Assembly (NCBI GenBank): GCA_937888775.1 | Contig: CALAQT010000583.1 | Span: forward strand, 1-7,763 | Direction of reading: 5' to 3' | DNA length: 7,763 bases | Source of the DNA: an uncultured Actinomycetes bacterium | GTDB taxonomy: Bacteria > Actinomycetota > Thermoleophilia > Solirubrobacterales > Solirubrobacteraceae | Shown here: in pieces, positions 1-5,800 of the stretch | How positions within the stretch are numbered: position 1 is the first letter of the stretch | Layout of the letters: every line of letters begins with the position of its first letter | Position numbers and translations under genes: made by a program | The notes under the pieces: generated by a model | The model's database searches: none | What the model saw: the letters and a program-made list of their open reading frames with translations, nothing else | What the model was told of the DNA's origin: nothing

Positions 1-485
1 CGTCGCGGCACCAGGCCCGAGCGGTACATCAGGTAGCCGAGGATCAGCCCGTTCCCCCAGCCGACGACCCAGCCCGGGCCGAGGAGGAACGTCCAGTCCT
101 TGATCGCCGCGAGGGTGTAGGCGACCGTGCCCTCAGACGGACCTGCAACCTGGTTCCGCAACGTGATGATGCCGAGCATGGAGACGATGCCGACGAGGAT
201 GAACGTGCACTCGACCAGCCGCGCGGTCACGTAGCCGAGCGCCAGTTCCTCGCTCAGTCGTCTGAGGATCGGGAAGATCACGACGGCAGTGCCGATGTTG
301 GCGATGATGAGCAGCAGCTCCAGCAGCGCGCCGAGCAAGACCTGCTTGTCGTGCCCAGCACCCGCGATGTAGCTCACCGGATGTCGGAGCACGGTCTCGT
401 AAAGCGCCAGCGCTGGGATCGACGTGACGAACGTGATGAGGTAGAGCACGCCGAACCAACGCGCCCTCTTCTGATCTAGAGACAC
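1..485 (-). CDS. DUF4386-type multi-pass membrane protein, N-terminal part (cut by window edge)
   Basis: On the minus strand an uninterrupted frame of 161 codons runs from a GTG at 485 to the window edge; its stop lies outside. The product is strongly hydrophobic, with likely transmembrane segments at about residues 11-30, 49-74, 91-109 and 130-153. Features typical of DUF4386 proteins are the start (RARWFGVLYLITF), the short loop ILRRLSEELALGYV, and the late GLILGYLMYRSGLVPR. DUF4386 proteins are usually 220-240 residues with about six helices, so roughly a third is missing. The biochemical role of the family is not established. The GTG was chosen because AAAGGGG lies 8 bases upstream (on the minus strand) and the residues before it do not resemble the family; no ATG is available in this frame before residue 103. 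The frame is easily missed because it has no ATG start and no stop in the window. The 108-codon ATG frame at 133-459 is its out-of-frame shadow. Confidence 0.85.
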   Translation of the reverse strand, partial: MSLDQKRARWFGVLYLITFVTSIPALALYETVLRHPVSYIAGAGHDKQVLLGALLELLLIIANIGTAVVIFPILRRLSEELALGYVTARLVECTFILVGIVSMLGIITLRNQVAGPSEGTVAYTLAAIKDWTFLLGPGWVVGWGNGLILGYLMYRSGLVPR

Positions 486-1141
486 CCCTCGGACCCCTTT
501 CCCCCGCTGATGGCGATCAGGCGAATTCCCACACCGCCACCTCGACCGGGCAGAACACGAACCTAACGCCAATGGACCCATCGTTCAACCCAGATTCCGG
601 GCGAGCGCCAGGGCGCTGACGGCGCCAGAGGTAGCGGCCCGAGGCGCGGACGGAGCGGTGTGACCCAGCCGCTGCCCTGGCTGCCACAAGCCGGACTCAT
701 ACGGTCGTGCTCGCGATCTGCGGTTGGCTGACAACCAGCAGCGACCTGCTTTCCCGACCCGACAGGGATCTCCGCGGTCCGCGCGCCCCTCCTGCTTGGC
801 GCGGAAACCGAGCACGAGTCGGTCCGAGCGCTAGCAGCCTCGTTGCTAGCGCTGGGGTCAAAGCAGAAGTTCGCGGCGCTCCGTCCTGGGCTTCCGCTCC
901 GTCGCCCTTCCGGTCACGAGATCGGCCCTGCTGCTTCGGCCGGCCGCCGACCGAGAGCAGAAGCTAGACCTGGGCCTATTCCCGCCTGCGACGTGGCCGG
1001 TGGTTCGTGGAAGCAGCACTGACGTCGCGGCTCGAGCGCGGCTGGAACTGCTCAGAGGCGGCAGTGATCTCGTCGCTTCCGCGTTGGGCGGACGGCGTAG
1101 CCCGCTTCAGTGGGCGTCGCTTGCGAGGGGCATTCCGCGCG
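486..1141. other. Long intergenic stretch without a supported gene
   Basis: About 650 bases in which I see no credible coding region on either strand. The open frames here are short and rich in Arg, Ser and Pro. They lack a good ribosome binding site and show no recognisable domain, as expected for chance frames in GC-rich DNA. The promoter of the DUF4386 gene must lie at its left end, around 490-600 on the minus strand, but I see no convincing -35/-10 pair. The only clear structure is the inverted repeat at 827-853. Confidence 0.6.
827..853. repeat. Perfect 10-bp inverted repeat with 7-base loop
   Basis: AGCGCTAGCA (827-836) is followed by a 7-base loop and its exact reverse complement TGCTAGCGCT (844-853). 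Beyond a G/G mismatch, the arms can extend by two further G-C pairs (824-825 with 855-856). There is no T-run on either side, so it is not a classical intrinsic terminator. It lies well away from any supported gene start, about 340 bases upstream of the DUF4386 start and about 290 beyond the broken gene. It could be a processing or termination hairpin, a protein-binding palindrome, or the relic of a mobile element. Confidence 0.6.
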
Positions 1142-1472
1142 CAAATAGTTGGACAGGAGTTCGGGCGAGATTCTTGGCGGATCGTTCAGGTCGATGCCAG
1201 TGCGATGCGCGAGGCGAGCCTTGAACCCCCGGTCGAAGTCGTCTTGGGATGTCGAGAACGCGGACAACGCACGAAGTCCCGGGTTTCGATGTGTCCGACC
1301 ACGATGCTCTCCTGTTGAGCGGTGGCGAGGAACCAAACTTCTTTCGTGATCCCGATCGCTCCTCCGAGCCGCTGTATTGCTCCTTTCGCGACTGTTCGAG
1401 TTCAAGCATGAACGCGCGCGCGTCGTCGCGCTGGCCAGGCTGGACCGGGAGCGCAAGACAAATCTGTTTCAT
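1142..1472 (-). pseudogene. Frameshifted remnant of a small (about 110 aa) actinobacterial protein
   Basis: Three consecutive segments in three different minus-strand frames read as one small protein. Segment one (1472 to about 1357) begins MKQICLALPVQPGQ and ends in SGSEER. Segment two (about 1356 to 1274) includes GITKEVWFLAT and ends GHIETRDF. Segment three (about 1273 to 1142) includes ALSAFSTSQDDFDRGFKARL, TGIDLNDPP and ends ELLSNYL. Each junction is explained by loss of one base, near 1356/1357 and near 1273-1275. The start is the ATG at 1472, because AGGAG (1479-1483) sits 6 bases before it but directly abuts the ATG at 1478. The joined product of about 110 residues resembles short hypothetical proteins of actinobacteria, possibly of the DUF6176 or ABM-like ferredoxin-fold kind; I cannot name the family firmly. 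After 1142 the third frame runs on without similarity to a TGA at 1052. It lies 130 bases downstream of the cupin gene in the same direction. Assembly errors are an alternative to a true pseudogene. Confidence 0.75.
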
Positions 1473-1545
1473 GACCATCTCCTGAGGCGTACGTATTTGG
1501 GAATCTGGTTCCTTACGGGTGCGACGGCGCCGCAGGTCGGCAGCG

Positions 1546-1579
1546 AGCGGCTCCGATCGACGACATCATCGGAGCCGCT
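1546..1579 (-). terminator. Strong stem-loop after the cupin gene, possible terminator without T-tract
   Basis: AGCGGCTCCGAT (1546-1557) and ATCGGAGCCGCT (1568-1579) form a perfect 12-bp stem with a 10-base loop. It starts 23 bases after the cupin stop codon and lies before the broken small gene. No run of T follows on the minus strand, so it is not a textbook intrinsic terminator. Actinobacteria often use hairpins lacking a U-tract, and it could also protect the cupin mRNA 3' end or attenuate readthrough. Confidence 0.55.
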
Positions 1580-1602
1580 GCTGGCGCATGGACTGGCGAA
1601 GC

Positions 1603-2157
1603 TCAGACGGGACAGTCTGTGGGGTTCGTCGGGGCGTCGATCTTCCGGGGCTGCCCGTGGGGGATCAGCTGCACGGCGATCGTCTCGGCCTCGGCAGTGC
1701 CGTTGTTGCGCAGCGTGTGCTCGTCTTTGCCCCCGGCGTCGACGAATCCCTGCCCGGCGGTGTAGGTGTGTCCGGCGCAGTTGCGGTCCTCGGTGGTGTA
1801 GTTCGTCACCTCTCCGGACACGACCAGGATCAGGCTCGGACCCGGATGCGAGTGCCAGCCGGTGGTTCCTCCGGGATCGATCTTGTTGTCGACGACGTAG
1901 ACGTCCGTGTTCCCGTAGGCCGCCATCAGCGCTCCCCACGCGGGCGGGAACGCGTGGCCTTGGGCAAAGAATGAGCTGAACTGCGACTCGGCGAGAGTCG
2001 TGGTGCTCAACCCGGAGCTCGGCGTAGCCAGGACGTTGCCGGCGTACGCCGCGCTGCCGGCCGCAGCGACCACAAGCGCCAGGATCCACTTCGACCTCAG
2101 CGCCCGCGGGGTGCTTCGATGTCGGGAGAGAAGGCTCCCGTTCGATCTCGATTTCAT
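1603..2157 (-). CDS. Exported or membrane-anchored cupin domain protein
   Basis: This 184-residue protein has a basic N-terminus (about 1-23) followed by a hydrophobic segment (about 24-40, WILALVVAAAGSAAYAG), indicating a signal peptide or N-terminal anchor. The cupin barrel covers about 84-166. Motif 1 is TTGWHSHPGPSLILVVSGEV, with metal-ligand candidates H102 and H104. The usual motif-1 glutamate is absent, as in related exported cupins. Motif 2 is around FVDAGGKDEHTLRNNG, with H147 as the third histidine candidate and N151. The C-terminus (KIDAPTNPTDCPV) matches a tail common in a family of actinobacterial extracytoplasmic cupins. Those carry a single barrel and have no assigned reaction; a metal-binding or small-molecule-binding role outside the cytoplasm is inferred. 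The ATG at 2157 is supported by AGGAG at 2163-2167, 5 bases upstream. Longer overlapping frames on both strands are shadows. It lies downstream of the small membrane protein gene in the same direction and may share its transcript. Confidence 0.92.
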   Translation of the reverse strand: MKSRSNGSLLSRHRSTPRALRSKWILALVVAAAGSAAYAGNVLATPSSGLSTTTLAESQFSSFFAQGHAFPPAWGALMAAYGNTDVYVVDNKIDPGGTTGWHSHPGPSLILVVSGEVTNYTTEDRNCAGHTYTAGQGFVDAGGKDEHTLRNNGTAEAETIAVQLIPHGQPRKIDAPTNPTDCPV

Positions 2158-2299
2158 GTCTGCTCCTTTCGAGCGGTTTGCTTGTTGTTTTGTTGTGGGA
2201 CTTGCTGGCGTGGGTCAGCTGGTCAGGGCTGTGGTGTGGCGGGGGCGGGTGCGGCGTTGGGATACGGCGAGCGCTCCGCCGAGGCCCAGTCATGAGCGG
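2158..2299 (-). promoter_or_regulatory. Leader region before the cupin gene
   Basis: These 142 bases separate the 13-codon frame from the cupin start. The part next to the cupin gene reads, on the minus strand, as an A/C-rich, T-poor stretch (ACAACAAAACAACAAGC) leading into AAAGGAGC. That composition should leave the ribosome binding site single-stranded. I see no clear -35/-10 pair, so the cupin may be transcribed from a promoter further upstream. Confidence 0.35.
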
Positions 2300-2341
2300 T
2301 CACGCGAGGTGATTGCCGGGTACGGGCCGTATCGGGTGCAT
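2300..2341 (-). CDS. Putative 13-residue leader peptide or micro-ORF
   Basis: A minus-strand ATG at 2341 is preceded at 6 bases by AAAGGAGG (2348-2355), the strongest Shine-Dalgarno in the window. The frame reads MHPIRPVPGNHLA and stops at TGA 2300-2302. It lies between the small membrane protein gene (stop 95 bases upstream) and the cupin start 142 bases downstream, all on the same strand. It might act as a translated leader that tunes cupin expression, or encode a genuine micro-peptide. It could also be the start of a decayed gene, since an SD this good is usually tied to a real start. No run of one regulatory amino acid is present, although three of the thirteen residues are proline. I see no paired antiterminator structure. 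The reading frame and SD are seen directly; any function is inference. Confidence 0.4.
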   Translation of the reverse strand: MHPIRPVPGNHLA

Positions 2342-2367
2342 TGAGCGCCTCCTTTTTCGGCTGGCGA

Positions 2368-2404
2368 CGTGTTCAGTCGAGTGCCGCGCGTGTTCGGTCA
2401 GTTG
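2368..2404. repeat. Imperfect 16-bp direct repeat, 21-bp period
   Basis: CGTGTTCAGTCGAGTG (2368-2383) and CGTGTTCGGTCAGTTG (2389-2404) match at 12 of 16 positions, including a shared CGTGTTC, and start 21 bases apart, two helical turns. They lie just upstream (minus strand) of the 13-codon frame and downstream of the small membrane protein gene. A regulator binding site is possible but unproven. Confidence 0.35.
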
Positions 2405-2435
2405 AACTGGATGGACTGGGGCGATCGCTCGGCGC

Positions 2436-2741
2436 TTAGCTGCCGGTCGCTGCCCGCTGTGGCCTGTCCTGGTGGGAGCGGCGGTGGCCGATCGCGATCG
2501 CGCCGACTCCGATCAGCGCGAGCGCCACGGCGCTTGAGCCGATCGCGACATAGCTCCATTCGATGCCGCCGCCGGACGGGGCATTGGCCCCTGGAGAGGC
2601 GCTCGGGGCTGGCTGCTGAACCAGCGAGCCATTTGAGTTGAAGTCGAAGGTCCTGGCCGAGGCCGGGCCGGCGATCGCTCCTAGCGCGAACGCCACAGCC
2701 ACAACCCCGAGGATCCGACGAAAGACGGTGGTGCAAGTCAT
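2436..2741 (-). CDS. Small secreted single-pass membrane protein (101 aa)
   Basis: The predicted product has a signal peptide (basic FRR, then a hydrophobic stretch, with ASA at 27-29 as the likely cleavage point). A short polar Pro/Ser/Gly-rich extracytoplasmic segment follows (about 30-62, beginning RTFDFNSNGSLV). Then come one transmembrane helix (about 64-85, YVAIGSSAVALALIGVGAIA) and a short basic cytoplasmic tail (GHRRSHQDRPQR). This is a type I topology. Similar small proteins are common in Solirubrobacterales-type genomes but have no assigned function; I do not recognise a named family. The ATG at 2741 is chosen because AGGAGG (2749-2754) lies 7 bases upstream and the signal peptide begins there. 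The frame stays open to 2885, but that extension is hydrophilic and would consume the promoter region. The gene is divergent from the large STAND regulator, with 143 bases between starts, and is the natural first target to test for that regulator. Confidence 0.86.
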   Translation of the reverse strand: MTCTTVFRRILGVVAVAFALGAIAGPASARTFDFNSNGSLVQQPAPSASPGANAPSGGGIEWSYVAIGSSAVALALIGVGAIAIGHRRSHQDRPQRAATGS

Positions 2742-2761
2742 TGACAGGCCTCCTGTGGGGT

Positions 2762-2779
2762 GGATCGCGGGTGCGATCC
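2762..2779. repeat. Perfect 7-bp inverted repeat in the leader of the small membrane protein gene
   Basis: GGATCGC (2762-2768) and GCGATCC (2773-2779) flank a 4-base spacer. On the minus strand this lies 7 bases upstream of the AGGAGG at 2749-2754. It would form a compact hairpin in the mRNA leader or serve as an operator. Confidence 0.45.
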
Positions 2780-2790
2780 GGGTCGCAAGC

Positions 2791-2823
2791 AGCCTCTGGG
2801 AGGACGGTGACGCGTGGGTGACG
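2791..2823 (-). promoter_or_regulatory. Tandem heptamer operator (11-bp period) and possible promoter of the small membrane protein gene
   Basis: On the plus strand GGTGACG occurs at 2806-2812 and again, identically, at 2817-2823, start to start exactly 11 bp. On the minus strand this reads CGTCACC, four bases, CGTCACC. SARP/BTAD regulators and other OmpR-type winged helices are known to bind heptamer direct repeats spaced 11 bp, usually ending about 8 bp before the -10. Nine bases after the downstream repeat on the minus strand is GAGGCT (2796-2791), a weak -10 candidate. It would give a transcript with a leader of about 40 bases. The repeats are certain; the operator and promoter roles are inferred. 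Confidence 0.5.
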
Positions 2824-2847
2824 TTCGCCTTACCGGTCTTGTCACAA

Positions 2848-2876
2848 TTGCGCGATCGCCTGCGGGCGCGGATAAT
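2848..2876 (+). promoter_or_regulatory. Likely promoter giving a leaderless transcript of the large regulator
   Basis: TTGCGC (2848-2853), a 17-base spacer, then GATAAT (2871-2876, five of six matches to TATAAT). The ATG at 2885 begins 9 bases after the end of the -10, so transcription would start at or within about 2 bases of the start codon. No Shine-Dalgarno precedes the ATG, in keeping with leaderless translation, which is common in actinobacteria. The -35 is weak and the regulator could assist it. Confidence 0.55.
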
Positions 2877-2884
2877 CGCTTGCA

Positions 2885-5800
2885 ATGGGGGACGAATCCC
2901 TGGGGTCGCTGCAGTTTCGGATGCTTGGTCCGCTTGAGGCGTGGCGTGGCGGCACTCCGTTGCGGCTCGGCGGGGAGCGCCAGCGGGCGCTGCTGGCGTT
3001 GTTATTGGTGCATGCCAACGAGCTGGTCCGGACTGAGCAGCTAGTCGACCAGCTGCTCGGTGAGACGGTCTCCGACGGCGCGCTCAACACCGCGCGGGTT
3101 GCGGTGTCTCGCCTGCGACGTGTGCTGGAAAACGGCGACGACGGGATCCTCATGACGCGGCCGGGTGGTTACGTGCTGAAGGCCGGACCCGAGCAACTCG
3201 ACGCGGCCCTGTTTGAGCGCCTGCGGTCCGAGGGGCACGGGCTACTCGGCGCGGGCGACGCCGCGCCGGCGGCCGCGCGGCTGCGAGAGGCGCTGGCACT
3301 GTGGCGTGGGCCCCCGCTAGCCGATCTGGCCTTACTCGACTTCGTTCAACCCGAGATCCGGCGCTTGGAGCAATTGCGCTTGCTGGCCTTGATGGAGCGA
3401 ATCGATGCCGATCTCGTGCTGGGTGCCGATTCGGAGCTGATCGGGGAGCTCGAGGGGCTGGTCGCGTCCAACCCGTTGCAGGAGCGGCTGCGCGCGCAGC
3501 TCATGCTGGCGCTGTATCGGGCCGGCCGTCAGGCGGAGGCGCTTGAGGTCTATCGACAGGTGAGTGACCTGCTGCGCGAGGAGCTCGGTCTTGAGCCAAG
3601 CCGCGGCCTCCAGGAGTTGGAGCGTCAGGTGCTGCGTCAGGATCCGGCGCTCGAGCTGGCGCCGGGCTCGGTCACGACGCCGGCGAGCGCGACGGAGGCA
3701 CCGGCGGTCTGTCCGTATAAGGGGCTGGCTTCGTTTGATCGCTCCGACGCTGAGTATTTCTGCGGGCGCGAGCGGATGGTGTCCGACCTGGTCGCCCGGC
3801 TGGCGGAATCGACGCTGGTCGGGATCGTGGGTCCTTCGGGGATCGGGAAGTCCTCACTACTGCGTGCGGGGCTTCTGTCGGGGTTAAGCCTGGGCGCGCT
3901 GCCGGGCAGCGCAAGCTGGCGGCAGGTGCTGCTTCGGCCCGGCGAGCGGCCCTGCTCGGAGCTGGCGCGAGCGCTCGCGGGTGAGCAGCTGGACGTGGCG
4001 CTGTCGGGGCTGAAGCCCGGCGATCGGCTGGTGGTTGCGGTGGATCAGCTCGAGGAGCTGTTCACGGTGTGCGAGCACGAGGACGAGCGCGCGGCGTTCC
4101 TGGATCAGCTCGCGATGGCGGCGTGTGACACCGAGCGGCGGGTGTTGATCTTGGTGGCGTTGCGCGCAGACTTCTACGGCCGCTGCGCCTCGTACACCCG
4201 GTTTGCGGAGCTGCTCAGCTCCAGCCATGTCCTCGTCGGGCCGATGCGGCGTGAAGAGCTGGCGCAGGCGATCGAGTTGCCGGCCGCCCGCGCGGGATTG
4301 GAGGTCGAGCGGGCGCTGGTTGAACGCCTCGTTTCGGACGTGGCCGGAGAGCCTGGTGGCCTGCCGCTGCTGTCGACGATGCTGCTTGAGTTGTGGCGGG
4401 CGCGCGACGGTCGCGTGCTGCGCGTCGAGCGTTACGTCGCGAGCGGCAGCGTCACAGGGGCGGTCGCTCGGCTCGCCGAGGATGCTTATATGCGGCTCGA
4501 CGACGCCGGGCGGCGAATTGCGCGCGGGCTGTTGCTGCGGCTCGCGCACGGTGAGGAGGGCGCGCTTGTCCGTCGCCGCCTGCCGCTTGCCGAGCTCGAG
4601 CGAATCGATGGCGCAGAACCGGTGCTGGCGGCGCTGACCGACGCGCGGCTGCTTACCGCCAGCGACGGCGAGGTTGAAGTCTCACACGAGGCGCTGTTGC
4701 AGGAATGGCCGCGCTACCGCGCGTGGATCGAGGAGGATCGGGTCGGTCGGCGACTGCACGCGCATCTGACGGACGCCTCGCGGGAGTGGGATGCGCGGGG
4801 TCGGGACTTGGGGGATCTCTACCGCGGCGCGAGACTCACCGCGGCGCTCGACTGGTCGGCTCAGCATTGGGATGAGCTGAGCCCGCTCGAGCGGGAGTTC
4901 GTTCAAGCAAGCCGAAGCGCGGCCGGGCGCGCGACGCGCAGGCTACGCGGCGTGCTTGGTGGGGTCGCCGTCCTGCTGGTCATCTCCCTGATCGCCGGAG
5001 TCATCGCGCTCGTGCAGAAGCAGCACGCGGCGACCGAGGCAGGCGTCGCACTCGCGCGACAGCTCGGTGCCCAGGCCGTGATCGAACCGCGGATCGACCT
5101 CGCGATGCTGCTCGCCCGCGAAGCCGTCAATTTGGATCGCAGCCAGCAGACCGAGAGCACGCTGTTAGCAACCCTCCTGCGCAGCCCCGCCGCAATCGCC
5201 AGCTTCGAGCTGCCAATCGGGGTGCGGCCCCTATCGCTCACCCTCAGCCCTGACGGGCGGACGCTGCTCGTCGGAGCGAACAACAACACCCTTTACATCT
5301 ATGACCCCGCGACCCGACGCCAGCAGCGCCCCCCGATCACGAACTTCAACGCCGACCCCGATCCCACCTACTCGCCCGACGGTTCGCTGCTGTTGCTCGC
5401 GGACGGCAGCTCGCCCGCGATCGACGTCCTCGACGCGCACACCCTGCGGCGCGTCGCGCGCCTGCGGTTTGACAGCCGCTGGCTGAACACGCTCACCGCT
5501 GACAACGTCGCCGAGAGCCTGTTCGTATCCGCTGATCGCAGGACCGTCTACTACGCGTACGCGGTAACCAGCCCGTCGGGCCAACCGGGAGCGGGATATC
5601 TTGATCGCTGGACGCTACCGAGCGGGCGGCTCCTCGCCAGCAGCCGCGTGAGCACGCGCGGCCTCGCGGCGATACGCCTGGTCGACAACGGAACCCGCGT
5701 GATCGTGCTCGGCGACACCGCCGCTCGGACGCTCGACGCGCGGACGCTCGCGCCGCTCCGGACGGTGGCCGTCAACCTGCCGGCGAAGCTCGGCTACCAG

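Noticed and set aside
133..459. A 108-codon minus-strand ATG frame
   Set aside because: It is rich in Arg and His with no domain, and lies out of phase with the hydrophobic DUF4386 frame that covers the same bases.
585..815. A 76-codon minus-strand frame upstream of the DUF4386 gene
   Set aside because: No recognisable domain, no good Shine-Dalgarno and Arg-rich low-information translation.
1469..2293. A 274-codon minus-strand frame overlapping the cupin gene
   Set aside because: Low-complexity Arg/Pro/His-rich translation without a Shine-Dalgarno; the cupin frame in the same region has clear motifs, signal sequence and RBS.
2839..2844. TTGTCA as the -35 of the regulator promoter
   Set aside because: It is 26 bases from GATAAT, too far for a normal promoter; TTGCGC at 17 bases fits better despite a poorer match.
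2742..2885. A 48-codon N-terminal extension of the small membrane protein, to an ATG at 2885
   Set aside because: It would put a hydrophilic stretch before the signal peptide and cover the promoter region; the ATG at 2741 has AGGAGG at 7 bases.
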